A stretch of 64,000 bases of DNA. Source: Curtobacterium pusillum. Lineage in GTDB: Bacteria; Actinomycetota; Actinomycetes; Actinomycetales; Microbacteriaceae. Positions 9,753 through 20,072 of the stretch are shown here, one piece after another. The stretch's first letter is position 1. Each line of letters begins with the position of its first letter. Both the position numbers and the translations under genes were made by a program. The DNA lies in NCBI RefSeq assembly GCF_013359865.1, contig NZ_JABMCE010000086.1:62001-126000 (forward strand), written 5' to 3'. The notes under the pieces were generated by a model that did not search any database, was not told where the DNA came from, and worked only from the letters and a program-made list of their open reading frames with translations.

Positions 9753-9804
9753 GCACACGACGCTACCGGCAGCGGGCGTCGAATCGATACGACCGTCGGT
9801 GTGT

Positions 9805-9848
9805 CGGACAGGAGGCGCGGTGCCAGCCGGCACCGCGCCTCCTGTCCG
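9805..9848. repeat. Palindromic repeat copy R2, 20-bp perfect arms
   Basis: CGGACAGGAGGCGCGGTGCC (9805-9824) is followed by a 4-nt loop and its exact reverse complement (9829-9848). It lies 18 bp after the icd stop and is the best-preserved member of the repeat family. It could end icd transcription, but there is no T-tract. Confidence 0.85.
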
Positions 9849-9865
9849 TGAACCGCTAGCGCTGG

Positions 9866-12076
<2,211 letters not shown>

Positions 12077-12136
12077 GCTGGCGGGTACTCCCTTGTTCGA
12101 CCGTCGGTACGTCCACGCTACTCGTGGTGCAGATTG

Positions 12137-12150
12137 TCTCGACATCAAGA
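12137..12150. promoter_or_regulatory. Imperfect palindrome upstream of icd
   Basis: TCTCGACATCAAGA reads TCTTGATGTCGAGA on the icd strand, a 14-bp near-palindrome 60 bp before the start codon. It is AT-richer than its surroundings. The cognate regulator is not known from this window. Confidence 0.4.
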
Positions 12151-12270
12151 TACATGGTGCCGCCCGCTTCGAGCAGACGCGCAGTCCACGTCCTGGAGGC
12201 GCACCGACGACTCATAGGAACAGCGCGTGGACTGGTCTTCCGCAGCGACCAACGCGCGAGAGGAGATCCC

Positions 12271-12636
12271 ATGTCCACACCACGACAGACACCGTCGGAC
12301 TTCGGCTGGACCGCCGAGGACCTCCGCTCCGCCTACGCGGTGGACGGCAGCGGGCCGTACCGCTACGCCCCGGACGGCTCCGGTCCGTTCTCGTACGACG
12401 AGGACGGGTCGGGACCGTGGCTGGTCGGGCCGTCGCCGCGACGCGGTCTGGCCCGCTTCGCGCCGCGGGAGCACGGCTCGGGCTCGCGGCTGCGGCGGAT
12501 CGGGACCGCCGTGACCGCGGGCACGCTCGCCCTCGTTCTCGCCGTGGGGAGCGTCGCCGTCGTCGCGCACGTCGCTCCTCCACACCACGTGGTCAACGCC
12601 TCCGCCGTCCACAGCGGTGGACCCGACCGCGACTGA
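12271..12636 (+). CDS. Small single-pass membrane protein with DGSGP repeats
   Basis: A 121-residue protein with no recognised family. Residues 23-52 hold three copies of a ten-residue unit with the core DGSGP(Y/F/W). A basic stretch, one hydrophobic helix (about 79-99) and a short tail with HVAPPHH follow, so the repeats are probably cytosolic and the tail outside. GAGAGGAGATCCC precedes the ATG and fixes the start; the frame is open upstream, but that part is the icd control region. It lies divergent from icd and 27 bp before the antiporter gene. Confidence 0.7.
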   Translation: MSTPRQTPSDFGWTAEDLRSAYAVDGSGPYRYAPDGSGPFSYDEDGSGPWLVGPSPRRGLARFAPREHGSGSRLRRIGTAVTAGTLALVLAVGSVAVVAHVAPPHHVVNASAVHSGGPDRD

Positions 12637-12663
12637 GCGTCGGATGGGTGCCACGCTGGTGGT

Positions 12664-14355
12664 GTGACCGAACTCCTCGTCATCGGCGTCTTCGCCATCG
12701 TCGTCATCGCGGGCGCAGCCGTGCTCGGACCACGCATCGGTGTCGCGGCGCCCCTCGTCCTGGTCGTCGTCGGCATCGTCGCCAGCCTGGTGCCGTTCGT
12801 CCCCGACGCCGAGATCGATCCCGAGTGGATCCTCGCCGGGGTCCTGCCCCCACTGCTGTACTCGTCGGCGGTGTCGATGCCCTCGATGAACTTCCGACGG
12901 GAGTTCGGCGCCATCAGCGGTCTGTCGGTCCTGCTCGTCCTCGCGTCGAGCCTCGTCCTCGGGCTGTTCTTCGCCTGGGTGGTGCCGGGCCTCGGCTTCT
13001 GGTGGGGCATCGCCCTCGGCGCGGTCGTCAGCCCGACCGACGCCGTCGCGACCTCGATCGTGAAGCAGACCTCGGTGTCCCGCCGCGCGATCTCGATCCT
13101 CGACGGCGAGTCCCTGCTCAACGACGCCACCGCGCTCGTGCTCCTGCGGACGGCGATCGCCGCCGCGGCCGCCTCGTTCTCGTTCTGGGGCGCGTTGGGC
13201 GACTTCGCCCGGGCCGTCGCGATCGCCGTGGTGATCGGTTGGTTCGTCGGCTGGGTGAACGTGTACGTCCGCGCCCGGGTGCCGAACGCCGCGGTGAACA
13301 CGGCACTGTCGTTCGCGGTGCCGTTCGTCGCCGCCGTCCCGACCGAGTACCTGCACGGCTCCGGTCTCGTCGCGGCCGTCGTCGCGGGACTGTTCACCGG
13401 CATCGTCGGCCCCCGGAAGCTCCCGCCGGGGCACCGGCTGTCGGACGCGCAGAACTGGCAGACGATCGAGCTCGTGCTCGAGGGCGCCGTGTTCCTGACC
13501 ATGGGGCTCGAACTCGCGGGGATCCTCGGCGACGTGCAGCAGGAGCACACCGGCATCGGCCCGGCGCTCCTCATCGCCGTCGGCGCACTCGTGCTCACCG
13601 TCGTCGTCCGGGCGGCGTACGTCGTGCCGCTCCTGCTCGCCCTGTCCGCCAGCGCGAAGCGCGGGGAGCGGATGCGGCAGCGATTCGAGGAGATGCACGC
13701 GCAGGACCGCGACGCGATGAGCGAGGTCATCCGGGAGCACCGACCCGGCAACCGTGCTCCGTCGGAACGCGAGCTCGACCGGTTCGCGGTCCGGATCCGC
13801 CGGACACTCGCGGACATCGCGTACTACACGAAGGCACCGCTCGGCTGGCGCGAGGGCACCGCCGTGGTGTGGGCCGGCATGCGCGGCGCCGTGACGGTGG
13901 CCGCGGCACAGACCCTGCCGCACGGCACCCCGCAGCGGTCGCTCCTGGTGCTCATCGCGTTCGCGGTCGCGCTGCTCTCGCTCGTCGTGCAGGGCGGCAC
14001 GATCGGCCCGCTGCTCCGCCGCATCGCCGCCCCGGCGCCGGACACCGCCGAGCGGGACGTCGAGGAGCGTCAGCGTCTGCTCGGACTCATGCGGACCGCG
14101 GCGGAGCAGGTCCCCGGGACGCGCGAGGAGGGGCCCCGGACGCGCGAGGAGCTGCAGGCCGCCGACCCCGCCGAACTCCGGGCGTGGATGGGGCGCGAGA
14201 AGGCGAGGCGACTCGCGGTGCTCGAGGCACAGCGCACGGCGATCCTCGACGCGCGCGACGACGGGACGTTCGACGCCGAGGTCCTCGAGTCGATGCTGCA
14301 GAACATCGACGCCGAGCAGATCGCCCTCGAACTCAGGGGCGCGCCGGCACGCTGA
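12664..14355 (+). CDS. Na+/H+ antiporter, CPA1/NhaP type
   Basis: A 563-residue cation/proton antiporter. About 12 membrane segments fill residues 1-430. Ion-site motifs typical of CPA1 are visible: VVSPTDAVATS, ILDGESLLNDATALV and WAGMRGAVTVAAAQTLP. The remaining 130 residues form a charged cytosolic tail. It exports Na+ (or K+) in exchange for protons and serves pH and salt homeostasis. Translation starts at a GTG 27 bp after the repeat-protein gene, so co-transcription is likely. Confidence 0.92.
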   Translation: MTELLVIGVFAIVVIAGAAVLGPRIGVAAPLVLVVVGIVASLVPFVPDAEIDPEWILAGVLPPLLYSSAVSMPSMNFRREFGAISGLSVLLVLASSLVLGLFFAWVVPGLGFWWGIALGAVVSPTDAVATSIVKQTSVSRRAISILDGESLLNDATALVLLRTAIAAAAASFSFWGALGDFARAVAIAVVIGWFVGWVNVYVRARVPNAAVNTALSFAVPFVAAVPTEYLHGSGLVAAVVAGLFTGIVGPRKLPPGHRLSDAQNWQTIELVLEGAVFLTMGLELAGILGDVQQEHTGIGPALLIAVGALVLTVVVRAAYVVPLLLALSASAKRGERMRQRFEEMHAQDRDAMSEVIREHRPGNRAPSERELDRFAVRIRRTLADIAYYTKAPLGWREGTAVVWAGMRGAVTVAAAQTLPHGTPQRSLLVLIAFAVALLSLVVQGGTIGPLLRRIAAPAPDTAERDVEERQRLLGLMRTAAEQVPGTREEGPRTREELQAADPAELRAWMGREKARRLAVLEAQRTAILDARDDGTFDAEVLESMLQNIDAEQIALELRGAPAR

Positions 14356-14374
14356 AACCGCGGCAGCCGGTCGT

Positions 14375-14869
14375 TCACTCGCCGATCCGGACCCGGAACA
14401 CCCGGACGCCGGCGGCCCGCAGTCCCGCGAGGCCGAGGCGCATCCGGAAGTTCCGGAAGGGGCGCTTGAACCCCGACGGAGCCGACGCCGCCCCGATCTG
14501 GTGGAGCACCTCGGACGTCAGCGTCCGTTCGACCTTGGGCGCGAGCCGGGTCAACCCGGACACCGTCACCACGATCCGCACCGCGTGAGGAGCGAGGAGC
14601 GGCGCGATCATCTCCGCCGCCTCCTGCGCCCGGTGGAACGCGGGGTCGTCGCCCGGTCGACGGATGGCGATCACGGCGAGCTCCGCGTGGCCGGTCTCCC
14701 CCGGGTCGGGCAGGTCGTCGACCCCCACGACCCGCATCCTGGTGGCGTCCACCCCGGCCCGCACGGCTGCAGCGCGGAGCACGGGCAACAGCTCCTGGGT
14801 CCCGGCGAGCACGACCTCCGCCGACCGCAGGTCGACCGGTTCGTGCCGCTCTCGCGGCGTTCGGGCCAT
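14375..14869 (-). CDS. Hypothetical protein, 164 residues
   Basis: No family was recognised. The protein is soluble-looking, with a Rossmann-like alternation (MRVVGVDDLPDPGE, then AELAVIAIRRPGDDPAFHRAQEAA, then AVRIVVTVSGL) and a basic C-terminus (FKRPFRNFRMRLGL). The start at 14869 is the ATG nearest to a coding-like sequence; the frame is open far upstream, but there it lies opposite the M23 peptidase gene. It converges with the antiporter gene with 19 bp between stops. Confidence 0.55.
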   Translation of the reverse strand: MARTPRERHEPVDLRSAEVVLAGTQELLPVLRAAAVRAGVDATRMRVVGVDDLPDPGETGHAELAVIAIRRPGDDPAFHRAQEAAEMIAPLLAPHAVRIVVTVSGLTRLAPKVERTLTSEVLHQIGAASAPSGFKRPFRNFRMRLGLAGLRAAGVRVFRVRIGE

Positions 14870-14968
14870 CCGGAGGGTCCTTTCCGCTCGCTCACTGCGG
14901 ACACTACCGATCCGCGGGCCGACGGGACCTGTACAAAGCGACAGAGTCGTGCAGAATGGTGGGCGGCC

Positions 14969-15808
14969 ATGACGACTGCACGCGAACTCGACCAGCACCC
15001 GGACGCCCCGGTGGTGCACCTGTCCCGTCGCGCCGCCCTCGCGGCAGAGCGTGCCGACGCCCGCAGACCCGCCCGCCGCGAGCGCCCCGCGAAGCCGGAA
15101 CGCGCCTCCCGGTCCCTCCGCGTGTCGCGGTCCCACCGCGCCAGTCGGATCACGCTGACCAGCGCGCTCGCCGCCCTCGCGATGTTCGCCGCCTCGGCGA
15201 TGCCCGCGCACGCCAGCGCCGGCACGTCGATGGCCACCGCGACCCTCGCCCCCTCGGTCCGCACCCAGGACTACGCGGTCACCCGGGCGATCTCCGCCTC
15301 CGCACTCGACCGCGACGAGTTCACGGTGGGCGGCGGTTCGGCCGGCGCTCCCGGCACGTCGGTGTCGTACGGCGGCGAGGTCCGTTCGCCGTTCCCCGGC
15401 CCGGTCCGGATGAGCTCGGGCTTCGGGTACCGCTCGGCACCGTGCGGGGCGTGCTCGTCGCTGCACCAGGGTCTCGACTTCAACCCCGGCATGGGCGCTC
15501 CGATCGGCGCCGTCGCCGCGGGCACCGTCCGGGTCTCGGGCACCTACTTCTCGTACGGCTACGCGGTCGTGATCGACCACGTGATCGACGGCCGGGAGGT
15601 CTCGACGCTCTACGGCCACATGATCCCGGGCTCCTCGCCGCTCGAGGTCGGCGACACCGTCGAGGCGGGGGAGTTCCTCGGCAAGGTCGGGTCCTCCGGC
15701 GTCTCGACGGGTGCGCACCTGCACCTCGAGGTCCTCATGGACGGCGTCACCCCGATCGATCCGGAGGCCTGGCTCGAAGCGCGTATCGGGCGATCCCTCA
15801 CGGTCTGA
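14969..15808 (+). CDS. M23 family metallopeptidase (LytM domain), secreted or membrane-anchored
   Basis: A 279-residue putative peptidoglycan endopeptidase. After a basic 60-residue cytoplasmic region there is one hydrophobic segment (61-82, with AHA as a possible cleavage site) and a linker, then the LytM domain from about 138. Zinc ligands are in place: His166 and Asp170 (HQGLD) and the H-x-H pair at 250-252 (GAHLHLE), with YGHM at 215-218. Two Cys (159, 162) sit just before the first ligand. It probably trims cell-wall cross-links. Confidence 0.9.
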   Translation: MTTARELDQHPDAPVVHLSRRAALAAERADARRPARRERPAKPERASRSLRVSRSHRASRITLTSALAALAMFAASAMPAHASAGTSMATATLAPSVRTQDYAVTRAISASALDRDEFTVGGGSAGAPGTSVSYGGEVRSPFPGPVRMSSGFGYRSAPCGACSSLHQGLDFNPGMGAPIGAVAAGTVRVSGTYFSYGYAVVIDHVIDGREVSTLYGHMIPGSSPLEVGDTVEAGEFLGKVGSSGVSTGAHLHLEVLMDGVTPIDPEAWLEARIGRSLTV

Positions 15809-15846
15809 CGCAGGCCGCCCGCTGAGGGGCGCTCCGCCTGTCACCC

Positions 15847-15892
15847 GGGTACAGCCAGTGCCTGCCTCGGCCCCGCTCAGGCGACGTACGCT
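15847..15892 (+). promoter_or_regulatory. 22-bp promoter element copy 1 plus -10 box, XRE regulator 1
   Basis: The element covers 15847-15868 and contains CAGTGCCTGCCTC. It is followed by exactly 18 bp and TACGCT (15887-15892), then 6 nt to the ATG. The same element precedes four other promoters in this window. Confidence 0.65.
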
Positions 15893-15898
15893 CGTCGC

Positions 15899-16804
15899 AT
15901 GGGTATCGACGTCCGCAACGAGATCCGCGACTTCCTGTCCTCGAGACGGGCGCGACTCACCCCCGAGCAGGTCGGCATGCCCTCGTTCGGCGGTGGGGTC
16001 CGACGCGTCCCCGGACTGCGCCGCCACGAGGTCGCCATGCTCGCCGGGGTCAGCGTCGACTACTACACGCGACTCGAACGGGGTTCGCTGAAGGGCGTCT
16101 CGGACAGCGTGCTCGAGGGTCTCGCCGGAGCCCTGCAGCTCGACGAGGACGAACGCGCGCACCTCTGGGACCTCGCCCGGCTGGCGAACGCGGGCGTGAA
16201 GGTGATGCACCGCAACGTCCCGACGCGGGTTCGTCCCGGTGTGCAGCGGCTTCTCGACTCGATCACGGGAGCGCCCGCATGGGTGCGGAACGAGCGCGGC
16301 GACGTCGTCGCGACGAACGAGCTCGGCCGCGCTCTCTACGCCCCGATGTTCGCCGGCCCCGGGCGTCCGGTGAACTCGGCCCGGTTCACGTTCCTCGACC
16401 CGGCGGCGAAGGAGTTCTTCCCGGACTGGGCGCAGACCGCGCGGGACGCCGTGGCGATCCTCCGTGCGGCGGCGGTGTCGAACCCGTGCGAGCCCGGCCT
16501 CGTGACCCTCGTCGGCGAGCTGTCGACCCGCAGCGACGAGTTCCGCACGTGGTGGGCGGCACACGACGTCCGCACCCACCGCACCGGCAAGAAGCGGTTC
16601 GTGCACCCGATCGTCGGGGAGCTGCGCCTGGACTACGAGGCGCTCGAACTCGTCGCCGACCCGGGCCTGGTCATGTTCTCGTACTCGGCCGAACCGGGCA
16701 GCGAGTCCGAACGGTCGCTGGCGCTCCTCGGGTCCTGGGCCGCCACGGAGCGGGCCGAACGTCAGGCGGCGCTGCGTCAGTCCGAGACCGAGTCCGTCGA
16801 CTGA
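15899..16804 (+). CDS. XRE family regulator with MmyB-like ligand-binding domain (paralogue 1)
   Basis: A 301-residue regulator. Residues 1-80 form the XRE helix-turn-helix (GLRRHEVAMLAGVSVDYYTRLERG), and residues 100-285 the MmyB-type PAS-like domain (APAWVRNERGDVVATNELGRAL, PARFTFLDPAAKEFF-like region, LSTRSDEFRTWWAAHDV). MmyB-type regulators bind small hydrophobic ligands such as fatty acids and usually control neighbouring oxidoreductases. Two close paralogues lie at 27981 and 29885. The leaderless-type start and the upstream 22-bp element suggest autoregulation. A methyltransferase gene follows after 40 bp. Confidence 0.92.
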   Translation: MGIDVRNEIRDFLSSRRARLTPEQVGMPSFGGGVRRVPGLRRHEVAMLAGVSVDYYTRLERGSLKGVSDSVLEGLAGALQLDEDERAHLWDLARLANAGVKVMHRNVPTRVRPGVQRLLDSITGAPAWVRNERGDVVATNELGRALYAPMFAGPGRPVNSARFTFLDPAAKEFFPDWAQTARDAVAILRAAAVSNPCEPGLVTLVGELSTRSDEFRTWWAAHDVRTHRTGKKRFVHPIVGELRLDYEALELVADPGLVMFSYSAEPGSESERSLALLGSWAATERAERQAALRQSETESVD

Positions 16805-16844
16805 CCGCGACCGGTCACGCGGGCGGGTTCCGTAGGGTGGAGCC

Positions 16845-17642
16845 GTGACGAGGTCGACGGACGGATCAGCGGGTGACGCGGACTACGGGCGAATCGGTAC
16901 GGACTACCGGAAGTACCGCCAGCCGGAGCCGGCCTTCGCCCGCGCGATCGGGAAGGCCCTCGGCGACGCTCGCACGGTCCTGAACGTGGGCGCCGGCACC
17001 GGCTCCTACGAGCCGCTCGACCGCGAGGTGACGGCCGTGGAGCCCTCCGCCTCGATGCGCGCCCAGCGGCCGGACACCCTGACCTCGGCGATCGACGCGA
17101 CCGCGGAGGACCTGCCGTTCGCCGACGACGCGTTCGACGCGGCGATGACGACGTTCTCCGTCCACCAGTGGGGCGACCTCGACCGCGGCCTGGCCGAGGT
17201 GCGTCGGGTCACCCGGGGTCCGATCGTGATCCTGACGTGCGACCCCGACCGCGTCGAGGACTACTGGCTCGCGGAGTACGCCCCGGAGGTCATGGCGACC
17301 GAGGCCCGGCGGTACCCGTCGCTCGCCCGCATCGCCGCCGCGCTCGACGGGGACGTCGTGACGAGCACCCCGCTGCCGATCCCGTTCACCTGCGTCGACG
17401 GCTTCTCGGAGGCGTACTACGCCCGTCCCGAGCGACTCCTCGACCCGGGAGCACGTCGGGCGAACTCGGCGTGGAGCTTCGTCGACGAGATCACCGCGCG
17501 GCGCTCCGTGGCGGCGCTCCGGACGGCGCTCGAGTCCGGCGAGTGGGACCGGCGGCACGGTTCGTTGCGGGTGCAGCCGTCCTACGAGGGCGCACTCGTC
17601 CTCGTCACCGCGGTGCCGGCCGGTGCGACACGCCCGGTTTGA
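16845..17642 (+). CDS. Class I SAM-dependent methyltransferase
   Basis: A 265-residue methyltransferase (Methyltransf_11 type). Motif I VLNVGAGTGSYE is at 45-56, the acidic motif II region ends in VTAVEPSASM, and FADDAFDAAMTTFSVHQW forms motif III/IV. There are no membrane segments, and the substrate is unknown. It starts with GTG 6 nt after TAGGGT. It follows the MmyB-type regulator in the same direction with its own apparent promoter. Confidence 0.88.
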   Translation: MTRSTDGSAGDADYGRIGTDYRKYRQPEPAFARAIGKALGDARTVLNVGAGTGSYEPLDREVTAVEPSASMRAQRPDTLTSAIDATAEDLPFADDAFDAAMTTFSVHQWGDLDRGLAEVRRVTRGPIVILTCDPDRVEDYWLAEYAPEVMATEARRYPSLARIAAALDGDVVTSTPLPIPFTCVDGFSEAYYARPERLLDPGARRANSAWSFVDEITARRSVAALRTALESGEWDRRHGSLRVQPSYEGALVLVTAVPAGATRPV

Positions 17643-17664
17643 CACGCCGACGTAGGCTGGTCGG

Positions 17665-17715
17665 GTGAGCTTCCAGGAGGTGGTCGGCGCCCGTTGCGCC
17701 GGCATCAGGGCGTGA
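17665..17715 (+). CDS. Possible leaderless mini-ORF (16 codons) upstream of the FBP-domain gene
   Basis: GTG at 17665 starts 6 nt after TAGGCT (17653-17658), the same spacing as the other leaderless starts here, and encodes VSFQEVVGARCAGIRA before a TGA. The stop codon lies in the loop of a small hairpin (GGGCG, TGA, CGCCC; 17708-17720). It may be a regulatory leader peptide for the FBP-domain gene 109 bp further on. No homologue is known to me and it could be chance. Confidence 0.25.
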   Translation: MSFQEVVGARCAGIRA

Positions 17716-17824
17716 CGCCCCCGGTCGTGCCGTTCGGCGCGGCCGCCGTCACCGAACCCTGACGACCTCCGCCCGGTGCGGCGCGCGTCCGCGTGCCCCG
17801 GGCTCCACCGAGAGCGACACCACC

Positions 17825-18307
17825 ATGCTGCCCATCAGCGAGAAGACCATCCGCACGTCCTTCGTCAACGCCTCCCGCAAGGAGACCGGTGACCTCACCC
17901 TCCCCGCCGACTTCGAGACCCTCGACTGGGACGCGCTCGACTACCTCGGTTGGCGCGACCCGAAGATCGGCCGGCGCGCGTACGCCGTCGTGCCGACGCT
18001 CGAGGGCGAACTCGTCGGCATCCTGTTCCGGCAGGCCGAGGCCTCACCGCGGTCCCGGGCGCAGTGCTCGTGGTGCCAGGACGTGAAGCTCCCGAACGAC
18101 GTCGTGTTCTACAGCGCGAAGCGGTCCGGGAAGGCCGGACGGAACGGCAACACCGTCGGCACGCTCGTCTGCCAGGACTTCCAGTGCTCGCGGAACGTGC
18201 GGAAGACGCCGCCGCTCGCGTACGAGGGCTACGACGTCGAAGCCGCCCGCCTGCGGCGGATCGAGGACCTGCAGCTCCGCGCCGCGTCGTTCGCGGCCGA
18301 GGTCTAG
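17825..18307 (+). CDS. FBP domain protein (EF-G-binding C-terminal treble-clef zinc finger)
   Basis: A 160-residue protein similar to the C-terminal zinc domain of fusidic-acid-resistance-type EF-G binding proteins (FBP_C). Four Cys form the likely zinc site: C81 and C84 (CSWC), and C116 and C121 (CQDFQC), with NTVGTLVCQDFQCSRNVRK matching the family core. It is therefore a candidate ribosome or EF-G associated factor. Many actinobacteria carry this stand-alone form. The ATG follows GAGAG by 10 nt. The gene ends in a large stem-loop. Confidence 0.85.
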   Translation: MLPISEKTIRTSFVNASRKETGDLTLPADFETLDWDALDYLGWRDPKIGRRAYAVVPTLEGELVGILFRQAEASPRSRAQCSWCQDVKLPNDVVFYSAKRSGKAGRNGNTVGTLVCQDFQCSRNVRKTPPLAYEGYDVEAARLRRIEDLQLRAASFAAEV

Positions 18308-18335
18308 TCCCCCCGCGCCTCCAGACCGAACCGCA

Positions 18336-18399
18336 AAACGCAACGTTCGCGGTTGCTCGCAGCGGGACTGCGCTGCGAGCAACCGTCGTCGTTGCGTTT
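18336..18399. terminator. Large bidirectional stem-loop between convergent genes
   Basis: The outer arms AAACGCAACG (18336-18345) and CGTTGCGTTT (18390-18399) are perfect. After a 4-bp mismatch, the inner arms CGGTTGCTCGCAGCG (18350-18364) and its complement (18371-18385) are also perfect, with a 6-nt loop. It lies between the FBP-domain and aldo/keto reductase stops. The half-repeat GCGCCTCCAG sits just upstream at 18315-18324. Confidence 0.7.
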
Positions 18400-18403
18400 C
18401 GGG

Positions 18404-19390
<987 letters not shown>

Positions 19391-19397
19391 GGGTGCA

Positions 19398-19443
19398 GGT
19401 CTACTCCGGCCATCCCGGTTGGAGGGAGGCACTGACCGTGCCC
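19398..19443 (-). promoter_or_regulatory. 22-bp promoter element copy 5 plus -10 box, aldo/keto reductase 1
   Basis: On the minus strand the element (19443-19422) contains CAGTGCCTCCCTC. Eighteen bp separate it from TAGACC (19403-19398), and 7 nt separate that from the ATG. It matches 18 of 22 positions of copy 1. Confidence 0.6.
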
Positions 19444-19514
19444 GTCTCGCCCGTGCCCGGTTTCGTGCGGTTCCTCCAAGGTCCTCGCGTCGGCCGGTGC
19501 CGACTGGTGTGATC

Positions 19515-20063
19515 GTGAGCGTGAACCTGTACTTCCGGCTGTTCCTGCTGCAGTTGCGCGTCCGGCTCCGCCCCACGATCCGCGGGCGTCGACCGTCGCT
19601 GTGGGACGAGACCCGCACCCCGTTCCGCGTGGCCCTGACCGACCTCGACCCGCTGCGACACGTGAACAACGGGAAGTACCTGTCGATGCTCGACCTCGGA
19701 CGGCTCGACCTCATGCTGCGCTCGGGGTTCTGGCGCGCCATCGCCGAGCGGGGGTGGTACCCGGTCGTGTCCGCGCAGACGATCACCTACAAGCGGTCAC
19801 TCACGCTCGGGCAGCGGTTCGAGCTCGTCACGCGGGTGCTCGGGGTCGACGATCGGGCGGTGTACCTCGAGCAGACGTTCGTCCGGCGCGGAGCCGTCGT
19901 GGCACGCGCCGTCGTGCAGGGGCGGTTCCTCCGGAAGGCCGGCGGCACGGTCCCGCCGGACGAGCTCCTCGAGGCGGCCGGGGGGACGAACCGCGACCTC
20001 ACCCTGCCGGGGTGGGTGCACGACTGGGCCGGTGCGACCCGGATCAGCAGCGCGGCGGGGTAG
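19515..20063 (+). CDS. Acyl-CoA thioesterase family protein (hotdog fold)
   Basis: A 182-residue protein of the 4-hydroxybenzoyl-CoA-thioesterase superfamily. The active-site helix region [21 protein letters not shown] (about 40-60) has the family D-x-N-x-H-x-N-N type signature, followed by [20 protein letters not shown] and [11 protein letters not shown]. An N-terminal hydrophobic or basic stretch may contact the membrane. The start is one of three GTG codons (19509, 19515, 19521); the middle one gives MSVNLYF. It is divergent from aldo/keto reductase 1 and followed after 9 bp by the FAD oxidoreductase. Confidence 0.8.
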   Translation: MSVNLYFRLFLLQLRVRLRPTIRGRRPSLWDETRTPFRVALTDLDPLRHVNNGKYLSMLDLGRLDLMLRSGFWRAIAERGWYPVVSAQTITYKRSLTLGQRFELVTRVLGVDDRAVYLEQTFVRRGAVVARAVVQGRFLRKAGGTVPPDELLEAAGGTNRDLTLPGWVHDWAGATRISSAAG

Positions 20064-20072
20064 ACAGGTCGG

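Noticed and set aside
12190-12206. CTGGAGGCGCACCG resembling a repeat half-site upstream of the DGSGP protein gene
   Set aside because: The match ends after ten bases and there is no second arm; kept out of the repeat list.
17793-18086. 97-codon frame overlapping the FBP-domain gene start
   Set aside because: Low-complexity Arg/Pro/Ser translation; the other frame has the zinc-finger motifs.
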